Notes: a model not told the origin generated them from the letters alone. A DNA stretch of 64,000 nucleotides from Schizochytrium sp. TIO01 (GCA_004764695.1 SMSO01000006.1:224359-288358), one strand, 5' to 3'; shown: positions 1 through 11,711, counted from the first letter of the stretch. Translations and numbers: made by a program.

Positions 1-2940
1 AGATTGATCATTAATACCTGGGTGTTAATGAACTTTTAAAAACCAAGTTATATGTAAAATTGGAAAGAGAATATTGGCATTATCATTTAAATGAAGGCCT
101 GATCCTTTATGAAAACAATACTTTAATATTCGACAAAACTTTTCGATTGCTCACGGCTTACCTCCTTTATTCTTAAAGCCTTCCTTGTACCAAGTAGAAC
201 GGTTGCTTTCATACAACGAAGCACGGTTGGTACAACTATGAAATTCTGACAAATGCCATCTTCATATATGACACACCTACGAGAATATCAAAAGGTTGTG
301 AATGCTTGTTTTCCATGTTAGATGTTTATGTATATAGTTACCTATATACCCTACTCCATACTCCTTCCTCCCATGCAGTGGGGCTAGGAACCTGACATTG
401 ATTGTCGCATCATTTCGGAATAGCAAACAAGCACTTTCACTAGTCAGAGGTACTGAGTTAAAATCTTTTAACTTGGTCAGGTCATAATACCCTCAATACG
501 GCAAACCAGGAACCTCCACGGCGTAGGTAGGCCCAACGAGCAGCGCCTCTTTTCGCCATTAATTCTAATTTCTGACATCCAGTTCCACAGGCTTGCACAA
601 AGATGTTCCAGGTAGAAGAGGTATTAAGTTGTAAGAAAACTACTACGTGCCACAGTAAATTAGGGGTCGGTCTCTAAGGCCCAAGGACTACCACATGACA
701 GCCTGGGCGACTCACTATCCAGTACTTTCCGCAGAATGAAATAGGAAACTTGAAGTCAGAGCCGAAAACTGGATCCCAGGATCTACCATGCTTGAAGAAA
801 GTCGCCTTTCCTCCTCGCCTCAATTATGTTTAGGGCCGATCTTCGTCTTCCTCGCCACTCGTGTGAGATTCGGCTCCAGCGGTAACAGCACCAGTCTTGG
901 TACCAGAGAGACATCTCATCGGAAAGGACTGAATCAACTTTTAATTCCGAAGATGAAGCGAACCTTGAGGAGCTTCTGCACAGGCCTCCCCCTTCAAGGC
1001 ATGGCCGACAGCTCCTTTCAGCTTTGACGTCAGTTTATGAACTGTTGAGTCGACCGAGGTTTTAATTGCTCTTGTGTAGGAATCCAGAAACTCGCGAGTA
1101 TCGTAGGCAGTGTATGTATGTATATACAGAGCTTCCTGCTCCCAGAACTTCCAAGCCTAAAAAAACTTGGAAAGAACTAGGGACCTACAATATGTATTGG
1201 TCTAGCTCTCGACTATAATAGGTGGTGGATTGTGGTACTTAGTACTTGCTTGGTTGGCAATTGAAAGCGAGTGACGTGGTGATTGATTGTGCTTATCTCC
1301 TATTGAAGCTCCGGTTGCTGATCCCAGGTTCTTATGTTTGAAGAGCACTCTCGCAATTTTCCCAGAGGTGATTAGCTGAAATCTTTGAGCCTGAGTAAAA
1401 ACTCAAGCCTGAACATTCATCATCGCTGATTAAAAAGGGAAAGCATTTCTCTCATTTCATAGAAGTGGTAGTTGTAGGTAGGTACACCTACCTACATAGT
1501 ACCACCTTTTTTACTCTTTTTCTTTTCTGTGCTTAGACAGGGAAAGAGGCGGCAAAGTACGATATACACAAAAGAAAAAATCACCAAAAGGTAGTGACGG
1601 CATTTTTTTTCTGGTTGCTTGGATCTTCATGAATGCACATTTTAGGGAATGTTTATTGGGTCTGAGAGACCTCGGTAGCAAGTTATAAACTCTAATATAT
1701 ATATGTTATATATATTTTTTATTTTTTATTTTTAAAATTAAAAACATGAACAAAAAAACATGTACTATAGTCTGTACTTACTAGTACTTTTACGAGTATT
1801 AAAATTATAAATAAAAACAATTTATAATTTTCAAATGGACAACAAGGCAATAAAATTGGACAAAACTGACAACAAAAACTACAATAAACATCAAACTGTA
1901 TCAAATCAAATTGAACTATCGCAAGTTAGCATGAGGCGAACACCAAGAGATAGTGTAAGTAGAGAGACGAAGGAACAGAATAGTTAGCATTAACGCTCAG
2001 GAACTGCTGACAAGGTCCATCCATTGTCCAAGTCTAGGCTTGGGCTTGTGTATGTTCTAATTGAGTGTTCTCAAAGATCCACAGCTATGTACACACATAG
2101 CTGTTAGACTTCAATAAATACCTGCTGCAACAGAGGTAGAAGGGTCTTGAGATCCAAATTGGAATGCCGTGGCCAGCAACATAACGACCAAACGCATGGA
2201 GAGACATCCTTTTCTATTTATTTATCTACATTTATTTAAAATAAAACCCACTAGATTGGACTTGAACCAGCCACAGACGTGGATGGGTGTGTGTGCCATG
2301 TCCAGCAAATTATCTTGGAAACACCCTTCAAGTTGCGAGAAACCATGATGCTATGAATTATTGATTTACAACAGCACAGGTACCGCAGACATCATAAGCT
2401 TTTGCTTCCAGGATTTGTGTAGATCCAGGTGGCTTATGCCCTTTCCCAGAAAAATGACCCATAATCAGACTTTCTTCCTTGCTAGGTCTGAGATCTCCTA
2501 GCTAGAGATTAATGTACATTAGCAATGTAAAGAACAGCATGTGAGAACCACAAAGTCTTTCGTCAAGATCAGTTTATAGCTATGTACCTAGATTCTGCCA
2601 CGGGACTATGTCGAAGGCACCAAAACACGCCATGAATTCTGCAAAGCTGCTCTCTTTTCGCAAGGAGTTGAAGATGAAATGTGATCCCTAAGAACAGAGT
2701 GCATTTGCATGGCCCCTGTGTTGGCACTAGTACTCTAGCTAGAGAGACCTATTAGGATGTGTAATTTTGGGCTGGACACAGACTATACTAGCTAATGATG
2801 CACTTTATCCGGCGTTTTGGGCTACCGACCCATATATGGCGATATGAACTCTCAGTAGTGGTCGAAACCGCACGAGTCCGTGACAGGTATTATCATGGCT
2901 CAGTAGAATGACTAAGCGGTTCATTACGGGTTTCTACCCA
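1..2940. other. Gene-free AT-rich left flank
   Basis: No open frame here resembles a known protein and the longest are under 80 codons. The stretch is AT-rich, with an AT dinucleotide run near 1694-1716 followed by a T-rich tract, and a perfect short inverted repeat at 1474-1495. A weak tRNA-like B-box on the minus strand near 2266-2276 was examined and rejected. It could hold the end of a gene that starts outside the window, but I see no sign of one. Confidence 0.5.
1474..1495. repeat. Short inverted repeat, 10-bp arms
   Basis: Arms GTAGGTAGGT and ACCTACCTAC are perfectly complementary and separated by two bases (AC). The AGGTAGGT/ACCTACCT octamer recurs in several other spacers of the window (for example near 19955, 45353, 60855 and 62730), so this may be a dense example of a common spacer motif and not a dedicated hairpin. 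Confidence 0.6.
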
Positions 2941-2951
2941 TACTGAAGAGG

Positions 2952-2959
2952 TATAAATA
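2952..2959 (+). promoter_or_regulatory. TATA box for the sulfotransferase-like gene
   Basis: A TATAAATA octamer lies 112 bases before the ATG at 3064. A transcription start about 25-35 bases downstream would give a leader of roughly 75-85 bases. It is the clearest core-promoter match in the window and supports the downstream ATG as the true start, since the longer open frame begins with TTG at 3016. Confidence 0.6.
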
Positions 2960-3063
2960 GCATAGCGCCACTAGTTATTCCAACCGATGAAACAGACAAC
3001 CCTTCCAGGCAGACTTTGAATGCAGGCATAGCCAAGGAGCAGTCCATTTTGGCTGTCTGCAAG

Positions 3064-3975
3064 ATGCGAAAGTTCTTAATGCTCTTCGCGGCCTTTGTGG
3101 GCACCCTGGTTCTCCTGGTGAACCTCACAGAGGCAGGTCTCAGGGGCTGGCCCTCATTGAGGTCCGTCCCGACTCCTACTCAGTCGAGGCTCCACAGACT
3201 CCGCTCGAGGCTGGGACTTCTGCAAAGAACGGCGCCGAAGCGTAAGGTAGTCCGCACATTCATGCGGCAGCCGAGCACTATGAACTACATGGGTAAACCT
3301 GTTCGCTCTGTTTATGTTCTCGGGCCCGAGTCCTCCGGAACAAGATTTGTGAGCAGGAGTATCAGTCACGCTGTGCAAAGCGGCAATGGCTGGGATGGGG
3401 AATACCCTCCCTGCATTACATTGGTTAATAAGACTGTTGCAGATGACTTTTCGTACACAAATGTACACCACGTGTCGCTGCCTTGGGGAGGTTGGTGTGA
3501 GGGCGAAACTAAGGTAGTACCCACTATTGATCAATGCCATCACGACGCAGGGTTTCCGCGCTTCTTTGTAGACATCGAGAGCTTGCTCAAACACATTTCC
3601 AAGGCGAGGGCGGTTATTGTGACAAGAGATCCCGCATATACAATGCGGTCTGTGATTCAGAAACACTGCAGGAATGTCAAGTGGGCAAAAGAAGAGTACG
3701 AATTAGCCATGTCACTCATCGGAAAGGTGCGTTCGAATCAGGCGTTAAGCAAGCGGGTCTTCCATTTGAGTTATGAAGAACTGGAGATGAATGGAGATGA
3801 GATCTGGGCGCAACTTCTGGAGTTCCTAGAACTTCCGCAAAGTCCCTCACCACAATTTATCTCCGGTAACCACCGTCGCGTCCTCGCAGAACTCGCTGCC
3901 AAGGGGTTACCACCACCTTTCCCCCGCTCGGATTCATACAGTTTTGATTCCAACTTCACTAATACTTTTCTCTAA
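3064..3975 (+). CDS. Sulfotransferase-like type II membrane protein
   Basis: The 303-residue protein begins with a short basic head and a hydrophobic segment (about residues 4-20), as in Golgi signal-anchored enzymes. Residues 88-99 (GPESSGTRFVSR) resemble the P-loop-like 5'-phosphosulfate-binding element of sulfotransferases. Residues 182-196, with R-x5-TRDP and a following serine, resemble the 3'-phosphate-binding motif. A later FHLSYEEL and LLEFL stretch (about 233-254) matches the usual fold continuation. Family members transfer sulfate from PAPS to sugars or proteins in the Golgi lumen, but the acceptor here is unknown. The start is the first ATG, since the frame extends upstream only to a TTG. 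A TATA box lies upstream. It is intact, single-exon and on the strand opposite its neighbour. A P-loop kinase-like nucleotide-binding protein is the main alternative. Confidence 0.7.
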   Translation: MRKFLMLFAAFVGTLVLLVNLTEAGLRGWPSLRSVPTPTQSRLHRLRSRLGLLQRTAPKRKVVRTFMRQPSTMNYMGKPVRSVYVLGPESSGTRFVSRSISHAVQSGNGWDGEYPPCITLVNKTVADDFSYTNVHHVSLPWGGWCEGETKVVPTIDQCHHDAGFPRFFVDIESLLKHISKARAVIVTRDPAYTMRSVIQKHCRNVKWAKEEYELAMSLIGKVRSNQALSKRVFHLSYEELEMNGDEIWAQLLEFLELPQSPSPQFISGNHRRVLAELAAKGLPPPFPRSDSYSFDSNFTNTFL

Positions 3976-4776
3976 ATTGAGGAGACACTTGTAGCTTCTT
4001 TTCGACTGTATTGCGTCATGTTTCGCATAAAATCTGCCTTGCAAGGAAATGCAAATGTAGTGGCTGTTAGATTCTCTATTGTGCGTGTAGAGTTTTGCTA
4101 CTCGGCGAATCGTTGGAAGCTACAAATTAAATAGATATCATGCTAATCACCATGATCTATTTCATGTTGCACAAGAACAATTCAAATCAAAGCAAATGAT
4201 AAAAGTCGCATTCCTCACCTATCGTCGCTGAGCCGCTGCGTTATTTTGTTAGGAATAAGGAGGATCAGTACAATGCAAAGATTTGAGGCACATTTGCATT
4301 GACCAAACTGCTTCAATTGAGTGATTCTCCACAGATCTTGACTTGGCGCTCCAATAAAGGCGATATGTTGCTTTCGGAATGGTTTCAATATAACATCTCC
4401 TAGTACTTTAATATGAATGGATATATGAATCTTGATACGCTCCACGCACAACTAAATTATTCTTTCTTGATTCTCCAAGCTCGTAATCTTGCTATCGAGG
4501 GCTAAATACATTCAAAGATTATAGTTAATCAACATTGCGAAGTGTCAGGGTGTGATTGTGCAGCATAAGCACGCACCTTGTGATGCATACATTGAACCAG
4601 GAGCAGGACTAAATATCAAAGAACGAGATAACAAGAGCAATCCAGCACTTACAGTTTTCCTCTTTCATTTTTATTACTATGATTTTTATTTTGTTTATAT
4701 TTAAAGCGAAAGCTCAACAGTAGAGATGCGATGGCACATTCTAAGGCTTAAATTGCAACAGCGGCTATCTACAAAT
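3976..4776. other. Spacer between convergent genes
   Basis: This AT-rich spacer separates the 3' ends of the sulfotransferase-like gene (+) and phosphatidylinositol synthase (-). It should hold both 3' untranslated regions and polyadenylation sites. No recognisable gene or long repeat is visible. Confidence 0.5.
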
Positions 4777-5397
4777 CTAGTTAGACTTGGTGTGGGTCTC
4801 AGCCTCGGGAGCAGGCGGCAGCATGATATCACGGAGACGCATAAGGTTAGCCACGGCGCGAAAGAGAAACCCAGGCATGAAGACCAGACTCATCATTGGC
4901 TCGCCAATAACAATGCAAATGGCAGCAGCCTCAAATGATACGCAAGACCAGAAGAGGATCTTCTTGTTGCCAAGGTACAGGCGCACGATAGGGCCACCAG
5001 GCATCTCCTTTTGGTGAAAGTTACCCAACTCAGACTTGTACATGACCACACCATGGGCAACAATCTCCACCATCACAAGGGCAGCGTAGAGAAAAGCAGC
5101 AATTAAAGTGCTGAGAGGAGCTTCGTACTTATCGAGTACAGTCGTCGCTGCGAGGTGAAGACAGACGCAGGTGCTAATTCGATCAATGATCATGTCCAGG
5201 TAGTAGCCAAGTTTGGAGGTCTGATTGAGCGCACGAGCCACGGGGCCGTCAAGAGCATCTAGCAAGTAGCTAAACATGTACAGACCTGCAAAATACAAGG
5301 TCTCGCCTTTGGTATACTCAACATATGCCAGGTACAAAAAGATGACTCGAAAATAGTCAATGATGTTGGCGAGATACAACACAACAGGGATCTCCAT
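4777..5397 (-). CDS. PIS: Phosphatidylinositol synthase
   Basis: This 206-residue membrane enzyme joins CDP-diacylglycerol and myo-inositol to give phosphatidylinositol and CMP, normally at the endoplasmic reticulum. The complete CDP-alcohol phosphatidyltransferase signature D-x2-D-G-x2-A-R-x8-G-x3-D-x3-D runs from Asp47 to Asp72 (Asp47, Asp50, Gly51, Ala54, Arg55, Gly64, Asp68, Asp72). The surrounding residues (LLDALDG, ARALNQ, LDMIIDR and the following ST) match the eukaryotic PIS branch and not choline or ethanolamine phosphotransferases. The early NIIDYFR stretch corresponds to the NxIGYxR segment of the family. Several hydrophobic helices fill the rest, and a short hydrophilic tail ends the protein. 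Its length is about that of yeast and animal PIS (roughly 210-220 residues), so it is complete. The start is an ATG. No intron is needed. Confidence 0.93.
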   Translation of the reverse strand: MEIPVVLYLANIIDYFRVIFLYLAYVEYTKGETLYFAGLYMFSYLLDALDGPVARALNQTSKLGYYLDMIIDRISTCVCLHLAATTVLDKYEAPLSTLIAAFLYAALVMVEIVAHGVVMYKSELGNFHQKEMPGGPIVRLYLGNKKILFWSCVSFEAAAICIVIGEPMMSLVFMPGFLFRAVANLMRLRDIMLPPAPEAETHTKSN

Positions 5398-7198
5398 CTT
5401 GGTGGTAGTTTTATCAGACTCTCAGGCTGCTGAGCGGAATGCAAGCAAAGCGGCTATCTATACGTCTTGCTCTCCTCAGTCCACGGCTGACGGTGACAAA
5501 GCTCTCCCGAAGGCAATCAAAGAGTGTAGCAGCGATGGCAGCTAAGGGTGAGGCAGGGATAAGTCTTAACTAAAGGAAAACCTGTGTCTGGAGTAGCCCG
5601 CACGCGTGCCGAGAGACCAGACGGTGGAGACGGATGCCAAACTGCTGATGTTCTTGATATCCTCGAGCGCAGATAGGTATTAGTAATAGGTAGCGAGAAA
5701 AAGCGGCTGCGAAGTAATTTTTAATTTTAAAATACCAGATCATTTTCTCTCGACCTAGTGGTTTTGCTATGTACCTACTTTGATAGGGTGTATTCTAAAT
5801 TAATATAATACGTATTTTGGTCATAGTAATAGTAATAGTGATAGTAAGAGAATAAAGAGTAGCTAAATACCGGTCATACAAAGTTAGTAGCGCAGCTCAA
5901 GACTCAAAACATGCCAAATCAATTTCTTTCCTTAGGTGCACTGAGGAAAGGATTGCTTTTGTTTATTTGATCGAAGATTAAGCACATTTTTATGGTATCT
6001 ATGACTGCACTAGTTTATACTGGAAGCATAACTGGTTTGCAGACTGTTCGTCAGATGGCAAATGTCATTTCACTTGGAGTTTGCAGAACCTAATTCATGA
6101 TTACCTACAAATGAAGTTAGCTATGAAGGCTATTACATCAAGCTTTATACAATGCTCTTTAGACATCTTTGAATGTTGCAGCAAATGCGTCCCAAAGTCT
6201 GGCGTAGTCAAACCAGACCTTGCTGTGACGCCAAATCAGTTTACCTTTTACATAGCTGTGCACGCTGTATACCTGTGTCGTATGCCTGCTGAGCGAATCC
6301 ATTGTGTCTTTTCAATCTAACAAGTCAACTAGCTACAGTCTATTTGTACTTGTTATCAAAAACACGAAATCGAGTGCAATCTGTATATCTTCATGGTGAT
6401 CTGTGGCAACGTCGAGAGTATTTTAGTCGGTGCACGTTTTATACGTCTGAGCGAGCATATTTTGATCTCGTTGCGAGATCTTTTGGTCAGCGTTGCATTA
6501 TCTTTATCCAAAGAACTTCGTCATTTGTTTGCTGGTTCTAGGCAACTCAAGGTCGACCACAATCGAAGGCCGTTGACGTTGATCCTCTGTGATGGAGCAA
6601 GTTGTGGGACAAACGATAATTTGGGGGTGCATGAAATTAGTAAGACCAAGTCTACGAGACACGCAGCAGGTCACGCCACGTAGTGTGCGAGGCACATATG
6701 TTAAACTAGTAGACTGCCAAGATGGCGACAGTTATTTTGCATCACACGAGTTTGACGGCTTCGAATTTGGAGAACTGCTTTTGTGAGTACTGGAGTGTTA
6801 CATAGAAGGTACAAGTGTGGTTGATCCTGCTCAGCCTAAGCTTCCGACAGAGTTCGTGTCTACTCGGGTGCAAGCATTCCGCAACTTTTTATTTGTACAG
6901 ACGTTTTGCTCATCACAAGTTCTTTTGTGGCTGGCTGACAGGAAACCATATCATGATTGCCAGTAACATTGATGTGGTATCCGTAAACTATCATCCAAAT
7001 ACATCGAAAATATGACCAAATTCTATTAGAAGAAAATCATCTTAAGCCACATTCATGCTGCTATTATATCTTTTTTCTTATCCTACCTTCTTGAAAGGAA
7101 AGTAAAAGTCAGATCCGTAAAAGTCAAGTCATACAAAAATGAATTCGTGTCAAGAGAAAATAATTAAGAATTACGCATATTTTGGCCTTCTGGATAAC
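5398..7198. other. Spacer upstream of PIS, downstream of the synthetase array
   Basis: About 1.8 kb with no recognisable gene. Short open frames (all under 100 codons, for example 6393-6683) have no motif and overlap each other in different frames. The PIS promoter should lie in the first few hundred bases, and the 3' end of the first synthetase gene lies at the right edge. Confidence 0.5.
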
Positions 7199-9010
7199 TT
7201 AGAGCTTTGACTGGGGTTGTTTCTTCTGCTGCTCTGAGAGAATATTTTCCGTCTTGATCTTATCGCGGATGACAAGCTTGACGATTTTGCCAGTCGCACC
7301 TCGAGGAAGCTGCTCGGGCCAGTAGTAAAGGTGGGTAGGCTGCTCAAACTTGGCAAGGTCCTGACACTTGGACCGAATCTCTTCGAGCGTGGGGCGAGCA
7401 CCATTCTTGGGAAAGACTACAATACCAACCTCCTCGCCAAGAGACGGATGAGGGACAGGAATAGCCGCAACCTCTGCAACACCAGGGTGTTGGTAGACAC
7501 CATCCTCTACAGCAACGCATGAAATATTTTCACCACCACGAATGATAATCTCCTTGGTACGACCACCGAGGTGCAAAAAGCCTTCAGTATCAATCGTGCC
7601 AATGTCACCGGTGCGAAGCCAGCCATCACGAGTAATGGTATCGGCTGTTGCCTCCGGTTTGCGCCAATACTCCTTGAGGTTGGCTGCGCCCTTGACCATG
7701 ACATTGCCACGGACACCGGGGGGCACGGGCTGATCCTTCTCATCCCAAACAGCGATTTGGACACCAGGTACAGCACGCCCACAGCTAGTGGGACGCTCAA
7801 TATAGGTTGTGCCATCATTGAGTACAGTGAGAGCATTTGTCTCAGTCATTCCAAACCCTTGAATAGGAGCGGCCTTCTTAAAGTTGGATCCTACATCCTT
7901 GACCATAGTACTCGGAGGAGCAGCACCACCACCACCAACAGACTCAAGGGAGCTGGTGTCATACTTCTTGAAGTTAGGATGGTTCATCATGTCAAGAACC
8001 ATGGTGGGCACACCAGTAAAATTGGTGATCTTCTCACGCTCGATGAGCTCAAGAGCACGCTCTGGGACCCACTTGCTCATCATCACCATCTTGCGAGTGA
8101 CAAGAAACGAAAGGAAAAACACAGAGTGAAGGCCAGTGGCATGGAAGAGCGGTACATTAAGAAGAACAGCGAGATGTTTAGGGTCCTCCTCTGTCGGGGT
8201 GAACGTCTCCCCCTTTCGCTCAGCCTCGATTAACTTCTGGCGGAACGAATGGGCAGCTGCGCCGATGAGAGCATGGCAGATGCTACGGTGAGTCAAAACT
8301 ACGCCCTTGGGATGACCGGTGGTTCCCGAAGTGTACATAATGAGGGCGTTGTCGTCTTTGGTAGCAACGAAAGGAGGCATTTCCTTGCCACGATACTTGG
8401 CAATGACGTCGTTGTACATCACGAGCTTGGCGTGCGGTTTGACCTTTTCAGTCCCCGGGCCACCAAAGAGGATGACCTTTTCCACACAAGCAATTTTGTC
8501 AAGCACAGGCTCAATAAATCTGTAGCGCTCAATATCACACAGAACAACTTTACTTCCGGAGTTGTCAAGGCCGTACTCGAGTTCTTTGGTCTTCCACCAT
8601 GAGTTCATCGGCACATTCGTCGCACCAACAGAGGTGGATGCTACTACAGAGGTGACGTATTCAATGCGGTTTTTGGAGCAGACACACACACGGTCGGACT
8701 TCTTCACGCCAAACTCGTTAACAAGAGCGTACCCAAGGGCGGCAGACTCCTCGTAAGTCTCATCAAACGTGCGGCGGTCATCTTCATACACTAGGAATTC
8801 GTAGTGCGAGAGACCACGGTCCTTAGGCACCTTGAATACGTCAATGAGAGTCTGCGGTGCATTAGGGAAGACATCGTATTCGACTCCATCATGATGGGGG
8901 GCGTGTTTCTCCGGGAATGACACCACCTCTTTCTTCAACTCGAACAGAGTTCCGGGCTGGTGAATCATTGCGTCAACCTTGTTAAGGAGATCATTTGTAA
9001 GAGGCTTCAT
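7199..9010 (-). CDS. Peroxisomal acyl-CoA synthetase, array gene 1
   Basis: This 603-residue class I adenylate-forming enzyme should activate a carboxylic acid with ATP to an acyl-AMP and then form the acyl-CoA. Motifs are complete: P-loop YTSGTTGHPKG at 226-236, A4 region FHATG near 289-293, A5 GFGMTETNA near 385-393, A7 TGD at 467-469, hinge GGRTKEIIIRGGENI at 482-496, and A10 PRGATGK with catalytic Lys575. It ends in SKL, a canonical peroxisomal (PTS1) signal. The start is the first ATG at 9010, because the open frame upstream begins with GTG. It is the most downstream member of six same-strand paralogues and is closest in sequence to gene 2. The NSWWK and GGENI signatures resemble bacterial and fungal fatty-acyl or aromatic-acyl CoA ligases. 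Chain length or substrate class cannot be read from sequence alone. Confidence 0.9.
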   Translation of the reverse strand: MKPLTNDLLNKVDAMIHQPGTLFELKKEVVSFPEKHAPHHDGVEYDVFPNAPQTLIDVFKVPKDRGLSHYEFLVYEDDRRTFDETYEESAALGYALVNEFGVKKSDRVCVCSKNRIEYVTSVVASTSVGATNVPMNSWWKTKELEYGLDNSGSKVVLCDIERYRFIEPVLDKIACVEKVILFGGPGTEKVKPHAKLVMYNDVIAKYRGKEMPPFVATKDDNALIMYTSGTTGHPKGVVLTHRSICHALIGAAAHSFRQKLIEAERKGETFTPTEEDPKHLAVLLNVPLFHATGLHSVFFLSFLVTRKMVMMSKWVPERALELIEREKITNFTGVPTMVLDMMNHPNFKKYDTSSLESVGGGGAAPPSTMVKDVGSNFKKAAPIQGFGMTETNALTVLNDGTTYIERPTSCGRAVPGVQIAVWDEKDQPVPPGVRGNVMVKGAANLKEYWRKPEATADTITRDGWLRTGDIGTIDTEGFLHLGGRTKEIIIRGGENISCVAVEDGVYQHPGVAEVAAIPVPHPSLGEEVGIVVFPKNGARPTLEEIRSKCQDLAKFEQPTHLYYWPEQLPRGATGKIVKLVIRDKIKTENILSEQQKKQPQSKL

Positions 9011-9063
9011 TTTGCTCACCACGGTCTACAGACAATATCAATTACCCTCTGCCAACCTCGCGC

Positions 9064-9072
9064 CTATTTAGA
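9064..9072 (-). promoter_or_regulatory. Possible TATA-like element for array gene 1
   Basis: On the minus strand this reads TCTAAATAG, about 55 bases before the ATG at 9010. Position and composition are compatible with a TATA element, but it is a weak match and no equivalent is clearly conserved upstream of all paralogues. Confidence 0.25.
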
Positions 9073-9984
9073 TACCTTCACCTGCACGCGTGCACAATAA
9101 GCTCTCTGTCTCGAGCCTCGTATGTTGCGGTTTTGCTTTTGAGCAAGGCAGCAAGTCCAAGCTTTGGTTGATTAATTTTTTCCTAAAGTTCCTAAATTTG
9201 AAAACAAAAATAAAAATATTCTTAAACAAAATTTTATAAAGATAAATAAAAACTTTTCCTTCTTCAAAAGAAAAACATTAACTCAAATCATTGATTGAGC
9301 TCCCTCCTTCTTGCAGCCAACAGAGAGCAAGCATTGACACTCAGATCTCATCTTTAAGTAAGCTTTTGCTTTGTAATAGAGAGCATCAGACCTATGGCTT
9401 GGCAAGGTCCTAAAGCCTCCACTCCACGCACGCGAAAATGCACAGCGCCTCGGGTCTCCGATCGGGATCCAAGGGCCATTTTGCCAGTTCGCAGAGAGCT
9501 CAATTGCAGGGCCAGAATAACAAGGACTGCCGTTGCTGTGCTCTTTATGCCCTCTGCCGATGCTTCATGGCGGTGTCTAGACGAAAGAAATCAAACACGC
9601 GGTTCTGAGGTGCTTCGTTCACCCTGCAGAATCCCTTACACCCAAACAAGGTTGGTCGGGGCCTGACGAGCTTTGACCAGAACAAACTGTGCGTGGAAGC
9701 ACCCTGGCCTCGCTGGCCCTGGCCTCGCTCGCTGCGCTAGGCAACAGCCGATGGTCAACGCTTGTTTGTCTTCTGCGAGCTCTTCTTCGAGCTCTTCTTC
9801 GAGGTCGCATCAGTCAGCGGTTCTCAGCTCAGGGTTCGCCTGTGTGTCACGTTGTCTGGTATTTATTGCTCTCGGCTTGTTTACAGGTTCACAGTTCTTT
9901 CTTCCTTTCTTGCTATTATGGTCCTTTTCTCATATTCGCACCCGAACGACAGTTCGTTTGCTGTTGATCTGCATTGCTCAAGAC

Positions 9985-10026
9985 ATGAATGAATGAATGA
10001 ATGAATGAATGAATGCATGCATGGAT
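9985..10026. repeat. (TGAA)n microsatellite
   Basis: About seven copies of TGAA run into a short ATGC/ATGG tail. It is translated as Phe-Ile-His-Ser repeats in an antisense frame, which makes spurious open frames. Confidence 0.9.
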
Positions 10027-10281
10027 GAGACTGAGTTGAGGTGTGGAGGGAGAAACTGAGGAAACCCTGCAAAAGTATCGTCTGAGCGAATCTTGGCGAG
10101 AGAGAGGAGGAAGGATACCCAGGCCGGTCAGAAGGCCCCTCTGCTTCCCATGAAACACGAAACTGAGATGAGATCGAATATACTAAGGGCGTATCTTTCC
10201 ATCTGAGATCCTCGTTCTTCAAGTGAGTGTCAAACTGCAAGAAAGAGCGGCTCCTTCAAAAACAGAAAATCGAAGATCTTT

Positions 10282-10369
10282 TAAATAAAATAAAATAAAA
10301 TAAAATAAAATAAAATAAAACAAAACAAAACAAAATGAAATGAAATGAAATGAACTAAACAAACAAACA
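10282..10369. repeat. Compound pentamer microsatellite (TAAAA/CAAAA/TGAAA)
   Basis: Runs of TAAAA change to CAAAA, then to TGAAA, and end in AAAC units. Such stepwise unit changes are typical of an ageing slippage tract. Confidence 0.9.
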
Positions 10370-10682
10370 GATAACATAACATAACAGAACGAGCTACGAA
10401 CTGACTTGTATGTCCAAAGATACGCCTCCGGCGTGTCATCCATCGACCGTATGTCACTATACGGACCCACTGGCGCAGGCGATGGTGCAAAAAGCGCCTC
10501 TAATAAGTCCCAAGCAACAACCCGGCAATCGAATCATCGGTTCAAATGGCTTCTTCTTTACCAGCACAAATGAGTGAGCGGAGTTGAACGTCTTTGTGAG
10601 AAACGGAGTATAAGTCATTCTCTCTTTCATCACTTTCATAAATCTTGAAAGAAAATAATATCAAACCATCAGACAAACCAAC

Positions 10683-10773
10683 AACTAACTAACTAACTAA
10701 CCGACTGACTAACTGACTGACTGATGCACACACTAATAAACAATCTAATAAGTAAACAAACAAACAAACAAAC
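10683..10773. repeat. (AACT)n/(GACT)n and (AAAC)n microsatellites
   Basis: AACT and GACT tetramers occupy 10683-10724, and an AAAC run lies at 10754-10773. Confidence 0.85.
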
Positions 10774-11270
10774 GAATGAGCGAATGAATATGCGTACAAA
10801 TCTAAAAACACGAGGCTCCACCAATCTGCAATCCTGGGAGCATCGTCGGCCTTCAGGTTGACCAAGTTGAACGTCGCCAAACTTCATCTCAAGTCTTGAA
10901 CCTCAACGACTGCTTATCCACTTCTTCAAGGGAAGCTCTCTCCATTCCAAACCTGAGCTCCGTTCAGATTCTTCTTGTTCAACCAACCTTCCGTAAAACA
11001 TTCTTCTTTCAACGAAACGCGCAGAGGCCCTCTTAGGGCCCTCCTACGAACCACGATAGACACCCCCGCAGCCCAACAGATCGGAACGGCACCTCCATAG
11101 CACTGTCGCTTCTAAAAGTTGATTTTAAAATAAATAAAATTATCTTTATTATATTTGCACGTCATTCGCCAGTTCAGACGGTGAGTCCGACTCCTTCAGG
11201 TCGCCCTTTATGCGCTCATTCTTCTCCGATGATTTCTTTCTTCGATAGGCCCGTCATAGGGGTGCATAGA

Positions 11271-11383
11271 CATTCATTCATTCATTCATTCATTCATTCA
11301 TTCATTCATTCATTCATTCATTCATTCATTCATTCATTCATTCATTCATTCATTCATTCACTCATTCACTCATTCATTCATTC
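11271..11383. repeat. (CATT)n microsatellite, 113 bp
   Basis: An almost perfect CATT array of about 28 units, with two CACT variants near its right end. It is the longest pure tetranucleotide array in the window. Confidence 0.95.
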
Positions 11384-11666
11384 TTCTGCAGTGGTGTTCA
11401 AAGGGATCATAATATCAAAATAATGGCTCACGACATCTGATGATGAGTCAATCGTTCGTAGAATTGCGCTTCGGCTTGAGTCCTTCACGTTCTAACACTC
11501 GCTGGGTGCGCGGTCTTTGGACTGTGGCAGACGGAGGCAGCTAGCTGTGCGGAGAGGAGTGCAGTGGGAACGGAGAGAGAGCCTTTCCCACGCACTCACC
11601 TCTTCAAAATCGAAGACGCCGCATGGCCTCATATCATCATGCAATGGGTTCTCTTGGCATTTGCTC

Positions 11667-11711
11667 CAAGATTTCAAGATTTCAAGGTTTCAAGATTTCG
11701 AGGTTTTCAAG
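11667..11711. repeat. 8-bp tandem repeat (CAAGATTT)n
   Basis: About five imperfect copies of CAAGATTT with A-to-G changes (CAAGGTTT, CGAGGTTT). Confidence 0.8.

Noticed and set aside
2240-2290. Minus-strand B-box GGTTCAAGTCC
   Set aside because: No A box at the right distance and no acceptor stem.
7571-8233. 220-codon plus-strand frame inside array gene 1
   Set aside because: Shadow of the synthetase coding strand. Similar shadows recur in the other five paralogues at equivalent places.
11181-11423. Open frame with His-Ser-Phe-Ile repeats
   Set aside because: Created entirely by the (CATT)n array.
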